64,000 nt of DNA from Microvirga sp. KLBC 81 (lineage in GTDB: Bacteria; Pseudomonadota; Alphaproteobacteria; Rhizobiales; Beijerinckiaceae), in contig NZ_QDAH01000006.1 of NCBI RefSeq assembly GCF_003075415.1, positions 1 through 64,000 on the forward strand, in the 5' to 3' direction. The notes beneath the pieces are model-generated. The model saw nothing but the letters and a program-made list of their open reading frames with translations. It did not search any database and was not told where the DNA came from. Shown here one piece after another: positions 60,537 through 64,000 of the stretch. Every line of letters starts with the position of its first letter. The stretch's first letter is position 1. Position numbers and translations under genes: made by a program.

Positions 60537-62038
60537 GCGAACAGCCCATGCAGCCACCAACGGCCGCCCTGATCGGCCGGCGCATCGCGGAAGATCCAGA
60601 AGCGCGCACCCTGCTCATTTTCGACGCGGTAGTAGTCGCGCAGGGAAGCGCGCTCGTTCTCCGACTTCCACCACTCGCCCGTGATGCGCTCAGGTCCATC
60701 AGCCTTGACCACGAGATGGCGAACGCGGCGCCAGACGAAAAAGGCTGGCGGATGGTCTGGCAGTAGTGCCGTCGCAGTCACAGGCTCCGGTGGATCGAGA
60801 AGGCGCGTCGGCCGGGGCAAGGCCTCTGGCCAGACGACACCGGTGGGAGGTGTCAGAGCCGGGATGCGCTTCATAGCTCTTTCCGGTATACGGCTCTCGA
60901 CCGGAACGAGACGATAGACCCGCTTGGGTCCAAGCCGTGCGCCGAGCCTGTCAACGAGACGGCTCAAGTCCACATCAGGAGCATCGCCCTCAGCCAAGCC
61001 CTTTGCTGCGACTTGCTTCTCGCTCAACGGTTCAACCTTGCTGGCGATCAGCATCGCCGCTTCGATGCCGAAGCCGGGATCGACGGTTTGCAGACGCTCG
61101 CCAAAGAGCTTTGCGAGATGGCCTGCCTCACGTGTTGCTTTTGCCGTTCCGACCCGAAGGGCGACACTGCGGCGATCAATGCGCTCAAACACGAGATCGA
61201 GACGGCGTACGCCAAGAGCTGTGCGCTCGAGATCGCGGCAGAGCCGCTCGGTAAGCCGCCTCACCACACTTTGCAGATCCTCAAGCCTTCCGACCGGCTC
61301 GGCGAAGGACACGCGCTGCATCGGCGTTTCCTTGGGAATAAGTGGGTTGAGCGGCTCAAAGACATGGCCGAAGGCTTGGTCGAGCCGGAGCGCCACATCC
61401 TTGCCGAAGCGGCGGACCATCGGCGCGCGCGGCATGGCCGCGAGCTGGCCAATTCGTTCGATCCCTAGACGATGGAGCGCCTCGATTGTTGCGACTGGCA
61501 GACGTAAGGCGGGGATTGGCAGGCTGGCGACGGCTTCAATGGCGCGACCTGATGGAACGACAATCTCCCTGCCAAATCGCGCAACGGCCCACGCAGTGCC
61601 TGGTGCATCAGCCACGCAGGCAGCGGCATGGATGCCTTGGGTCGTGAGGCGATTGACGAGGTGCCTCACCAGCTTGTCCTCGCCGCCGAACAGATGGGCC
61701 GCGCCGGCAATGTCGATCCACACGCCATCAGGAGGATTGGGAGCGACGATGGGCGAGTAGCCGATGCACCACCGCGTCAACTCAATAAGCAAGGCCTCGT
61801 CCTCTTCCGGCCTCGCTTCGACAATGTGCAGGTTCGGCACCAATGTCTGAGCGTGGGTGATCGTCTGATCAGGACGCAGACCAAGGCGGTATGCAGCTTG
61901 GTCTACAGCGCCGACCAGGCGGCGCGATCCTTCCGTTTTTACGGTAACGAGAGGCTCATCCGGCGGCGGCGCGCCGTTGCGGCGCCTGATCCGATCGGTC
62001 GGCCAAGTCGGAAGGTAGAGCGAGACGACCCTTCGCAT
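60533..62038 (-). CDS. imuB: ImuB, Y-family polymerase-like mutagenesis protein
   Basis: The start at 62038 ([20 protein letters not shown]) matches ImuB proteins; a frame from 62110 adds 24 residues inside imuA. The 501-residue protein has the Y-family fold, but the catalytic acidic residues are absent: YLPTWP at the first site and [14 protein letters not shown] at the second. As in other ImuB proteins it should be inactive and act as a hub. It joins the clamp, ImuA and DnaE2. The start overlaps imuA by about 80 bases. Confidence 0.92.
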   Translation of the reverse strand: MRRVVSLYLPTWPTDRIRRRNGAPPPDEPLVTVKTEGSRRLVGAVDQAAYRLGLRPDQTITHAQTLVPNLHIVEARPEEDEALLIELTRWCIGYSPIVAPNPPDGVWIDIAGAAHLFGGEDKLVRHLVNRLTTQGIHAAACVADAPGTAWAVARFGREIVVPSGRAIEAVASLPIPALRLPVATIEALHRLGIERIGQLAAMPRAPMVRRFGKDVALRLDQAFGHVFEPLNPLIPKETPMQRVSFAEPVGRLEDLQSVVRRLTERLCRDLERTALGVRRLDLVFERIDRRSVALRVGTAKATREAGHLAKLFGERLQTVDPGFGIEAAMLIASKVEPLSEKQVAAKGLAEGDAPDVDLSRLVDRLGARLGPKRVYRLVPVESRIPERAMKRIPALTPPTGVVWPEALPRPTRLLDPPEPVTATALLPDHPPAFFVWRRVRHLVVKADGPERITGEWWKSENERASLRDYYRVENEQGARFWIFRDAPADQGGRWWLHGLFA

Positions 62039-62708
62039 CGCATGCCTCAACAATCCAGGAATAGGGTTCGCCGCCGCGGCAGCGCAGAAGTTCGACGTGC
62101 CATCGGGCATGGCCTAAACCCGGTGTTGGCGGGGCATGGGATGCAAAAGGAGCGATGCGCCAGCGCGTAACCGCTGCAGAGGGAAGACCGGTCAGCTCCT
62201 TTTCGGCGACCGTCCACCAGCGTCGGAGCGCAAGAGCCGGCACGCCAGATGCCTCGGCCGCAAGCTGCAGGCGGCGGGATGCTGTCAGCCCAAGCCGCGT
62301 CACTTCACCGATTACGGCTGCTAGGCCCTGCTCCCGCAGGCCTTCTTCCATGGCAGCCAGCACTTCACGCTCGCGAAAGGTCTCTGCGTAGATGACACGG
62401 TCAGGGTGCAGGCCTGCACTCATCAGACCGGGAGCGAACAGATCACGACGGCTGAGGCACCAGAGCACCGGCCCTTTGAGACGGGCGGCGATCCCGGCGA
62501 CGAAGAGGGTCGCGGTGCCGGCGAACTCGGCGGCAGGACCTCCTTCGATCATCTCGTGCAGCGCTCCAAGGGCGAGACCACCTTGAGGAAGGCGCTGATC
62601 AATGGCAGCAATGGCGAAGGGTAGGGGGCGGCGCCGGAGGCGCCCACTCTCGAGGCGCTCAATCTGGTGCCGCAAATCGGCAAGCGTTGTCTGTTGCCCG
62701 GCACGCAT
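61956..62708 (-). CDS. imuA: ImuA, SOS mutagenesis protein
   Basis: The start at 62708 (MRAGQQTTLADLRHQIERLE) is preferred to 62738, because the LexA box lies at 62742-62756 and would leave no leader for the longer form. The 250-residue protein is RecA-like: IDQRLPQGGLALGALHEMIEGGPAAEFAGTATLFVAGIAARLKGPVLW resembles the SulA/ImuA core. There is a full central beta sheet but no classic Walker A GKT. It is first in the SOS cassette imuA-imuB-dnaE2. Confidence 0.9.
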   Translation of the reverse strand: MRAGQQTTLADLRHQIERLESGRLRRRPLPFAIAAIDQRLPQGGLALGALHEMIEGGPAAEFAGTATLFVAGIAARLKGPVLWCLSRRDLFAPGLMSAGLHPDRVIYAETFREREVLAAMEEGLREQGLAAVIGEVTRLGLTASRRLQLAAEASGVPALALRRWWTVAEKELTGLPSAAVTRWRIAPFASHAPPTPGLGHARWHVELLRCRGGEPYSWIVEACDAKGRLALPSDLADRSDQAPQRRAAAG

Positions 62709-62741
62709 GCGCCTTGCCCAACCTGTCCGTCGTTTCAAGAT

Positions 62742-62756
62742 GTTCCTAGTATGTTC
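62742..62756 (-). promoter_or_regulatory. LexA (SOS) box of imuA-imuB-dnaE2
   Basis: GTTC-CTAGTAT-GTTC is the direct repeat GTTC-N7-GTTC bound by alphaproteobacterial LexA. It is 33 bases before the chosen imuA start, which fits DNA-damage control of the cassette. Confidence 0.85.
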
Positions 62757-62866
62757 TCGTTTGTCTCAGAGTCAATCTGACGCGGAAAGCCTGTTAATTG
62801 TGGGGAGAAGAATGTTACTTGGCCTGAGCAAACATTCTTATATACCCATGTCTACATCTAACCGCC

Positions 62867-63615
62867 TTACTCTAATAGGGTTACTGGATTCAGCAGTTGG
62901 AGGAGAGTCAACTCAAATGGATGGAGATAAATTCCATATGAATTGGAAAGCACTACAGGAACGCTGACTGCATTGCCTACAAGGCGCCAGCGAACACGAT
63001 CTGGAAGCCCACTGTCCGCGACCGGAGCAGTCCAACACGTGCTAAAGCCTTGGAGCCTTTCGGCATCCTCACGCCTCGGGCAGAAGAAAGTACGGCGGGT
63101 ACGGTCCCACAATGCTGGTGGAGATGGGATAGGCAGCCCAGAGCCTCCCTTTAGGGGTGGATAGCTTCAGGAGACCAGCCGATCCCCCGGTTCCCTTCCG
63201 TCCAGTAAAATCCAATTTGCTTCGGCTCCACAAATATTTGGGGCTCAGATGCTCCATCAAACAGATTAGTTGCCGGATCAAGATCCCGCGCAGCAAGCAC
63301 AAAAAGCCGGCGGCGCCGCTGTGGCAGGCCGAACTCCTGCGTATCGAGGATACGATATGCCCAGCGGTAACCGAGGTCCTCAAACTGCCGGACGACATGG
63401 TCTACTGCACGGCCCTTTTGGAGATGCAAAGCAAAAGCGACATTCTCAACTAGCACGAACTGTGGCTTCCGGCGGGCACCTGCGAGAAGGCGGAGTACTT
63501 CATTTACAAGACCGGACCGATCACCGCCGATTCCCGCCACACGTCCAGCCTGACTAAGATCTTGGCATGGCCACCCCCCGACAACCATGTCGCACTCCGG
63601 GAGGTGCGGATCTGC
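62867..63615 (-). pseudogene. Truncated, frameshifted cytosine-C5 DNA methyltransferase
   Basis: The minus strand reads PECDMVVGGWPCQDLSQAGR (motif IV with catalytic Cys), ENVAFALHLQKGRAV (ENV motif VI) and LDTQEFGLPQRRRRLFVLAA (QRRRR motif VIII). It then hits a stop after IGWSPEAIHP. The next frame continues PPLKGGSGLPIPSPPALWDR, then EDAERLQGF and RWRLVGNAVSVPV (motifs IX-X). One missing base near 63165 explains the shift. Motifs I-III are absent because the 5-prime end is replaced by a different gene. The base composition drops at its left end (62.76-62.96 kb). As read, it is non-functional. Confidence 0.7.
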
Positions 63616-64000
63616 GCCAGAATCTCGTCGTCGATGCGGTTCACATGCTCGTGCTTGTCGATACGGAATGCCTCATATCCCGCATCGGTAATGGCTCGCT
63701 CAAGGCCGTACTGCCAGGGATCTCCCATTTCGTTTCCGAACCACATGGCCACAAAGCCGCGGGGACACTCAGAGCTTGCTTCAATTCGGTTTCTCGATAA
63801 ATGAAAGCCGCTGGCCTGAGCTGCACATCAAGATGGGCGCCTCTCTCACCTGCCTTCACAAATCCACGTTCAGCCAAATATTCGATGTAGAAGCGAAGCT
63901 CGTTAGGATCGTCGATCCAGACGACGGTTATGGCCTGGGCGACCTTGCTCATGTTTGTCGAGATCGGTACCAACGTCGTGACCGGCTGCGCTTTCGAAAT
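63612..64000 (-). pseudogene. Nucleoside 2-deoxyribosyltransferase-like protein, broken and truncated
   Basis: The frame is open at the window edge and reads ITVVWIDDPNELRFYIEYLA (winged-helix-like) up to ETELKQALS. It shifts near 63770 into ECPRGFVAMWFGNEMGDPWQ, then GLERAITDAGYEAFRIDKHE and HVNRIDDEILAQI. This is the conserved core of nucleoside 2-deoxyribosyltransferase/TIR-like proteins, which normally continues RRSRFLVADFTG. Here it breaks at AQIR and the sequence becomes the methyltransferase. The N-terminus lies outside the window. Confidence 0.55.

Overview
The window is about 62% GC with dense, often overlapping operons. Several features point to an alphaproteobacterium of the order Hyphomicrobiales, probably Methylobacteriaceae and perhaps Microvirga-like (inference). 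These are an Omp31/PopA-type porin-like protein opening with a DLPARAAPP-like region, a perfect EcfG-type promoter (GGAAC-N16-CGTT), an alphaproteobacterial LexA box (GTTC-N7-GTTC) in front of imuA-imuB-dnaE2, a DUF6894-type protein, and rhizobial-style extragenic palindromes. No rRNA, tRNA or CRISPR array was found.

Layout. 1-8.6 kb: end of a CoA-transferase gene, a tautomerase diverging from a LysR regulator, a two-gene ferric iron uptake unit (fbpA-fbpB, no ATPase), a membrane-anchored cyclic-nucleotide sensor, a small lipoprotein, a pentapeptide-repeat protein, an HTH protein and an outer-membrane barrel, then a probable stress-controlled small RNA. 8.6-17.4 kb: a minus-strand operon with two acyl/aryl-CoA ligases around a complete branched-chain-amino-acid-type ABC transporter. 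This looks like uptake and CoA activation of a carboxylic acid. 17.6-23.4 kb: small secreted or membrane proteins, repeats, a FecR/CHASE2-cyclase pair and a frameshifted monooxygenase. 23.5-37.6 kb: a sugar and sugar-acid catabolic island with an Rbs-type ABC importer, aldo/keto reductase, FucU mutarotase, lactonase, GntR regulator, TRAP transporter, UxaA-family dehydratase and an Ldh-family dehydrogenase. Its gene set resembles oxidative L-fucose or related sugar degradation, but the substrate is not proven. 37.6-38.9 kb: decayed LysR and PfkB-kinase remnants and a palindromic repeat.

38.9-45.1 kb is the most interesting part: an Rpf/DSF-type quorum-sensing locus. An RpfC-like hybrid kinase (TM-HisKA-HATPase-REC-Hpt) overlaps an RpfG-position regulator and diverges from an RpfF-like fatty-acid signal synthase. 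The regulator carries PAS-GGDEF-EAL in place of HD-GYP, so the signal would feed into a possibly bifunctional c-di-GMP enzyme.

45.9-56.3 kb: LysE exporter, an RND efflux pair, a class III cyclase, and an operon with an HtrA-like protease, a LuxR regulator and a second HtrA-like protein that has lost its catalytic His and Ser. 56.4-57.2 kb: IS5-family debris and an HTH gene with an in-frame amber codon. 57.3-62.7 kb: the SOS mutagenesis cassette imuA-imuB-dnaE2. 62.8-64 kb: a scrambled remnant in which part of a nucleoside-deoxyribosyltransferase-like protein is joined to a frameshifted cytosine-C5 methyltransferase.
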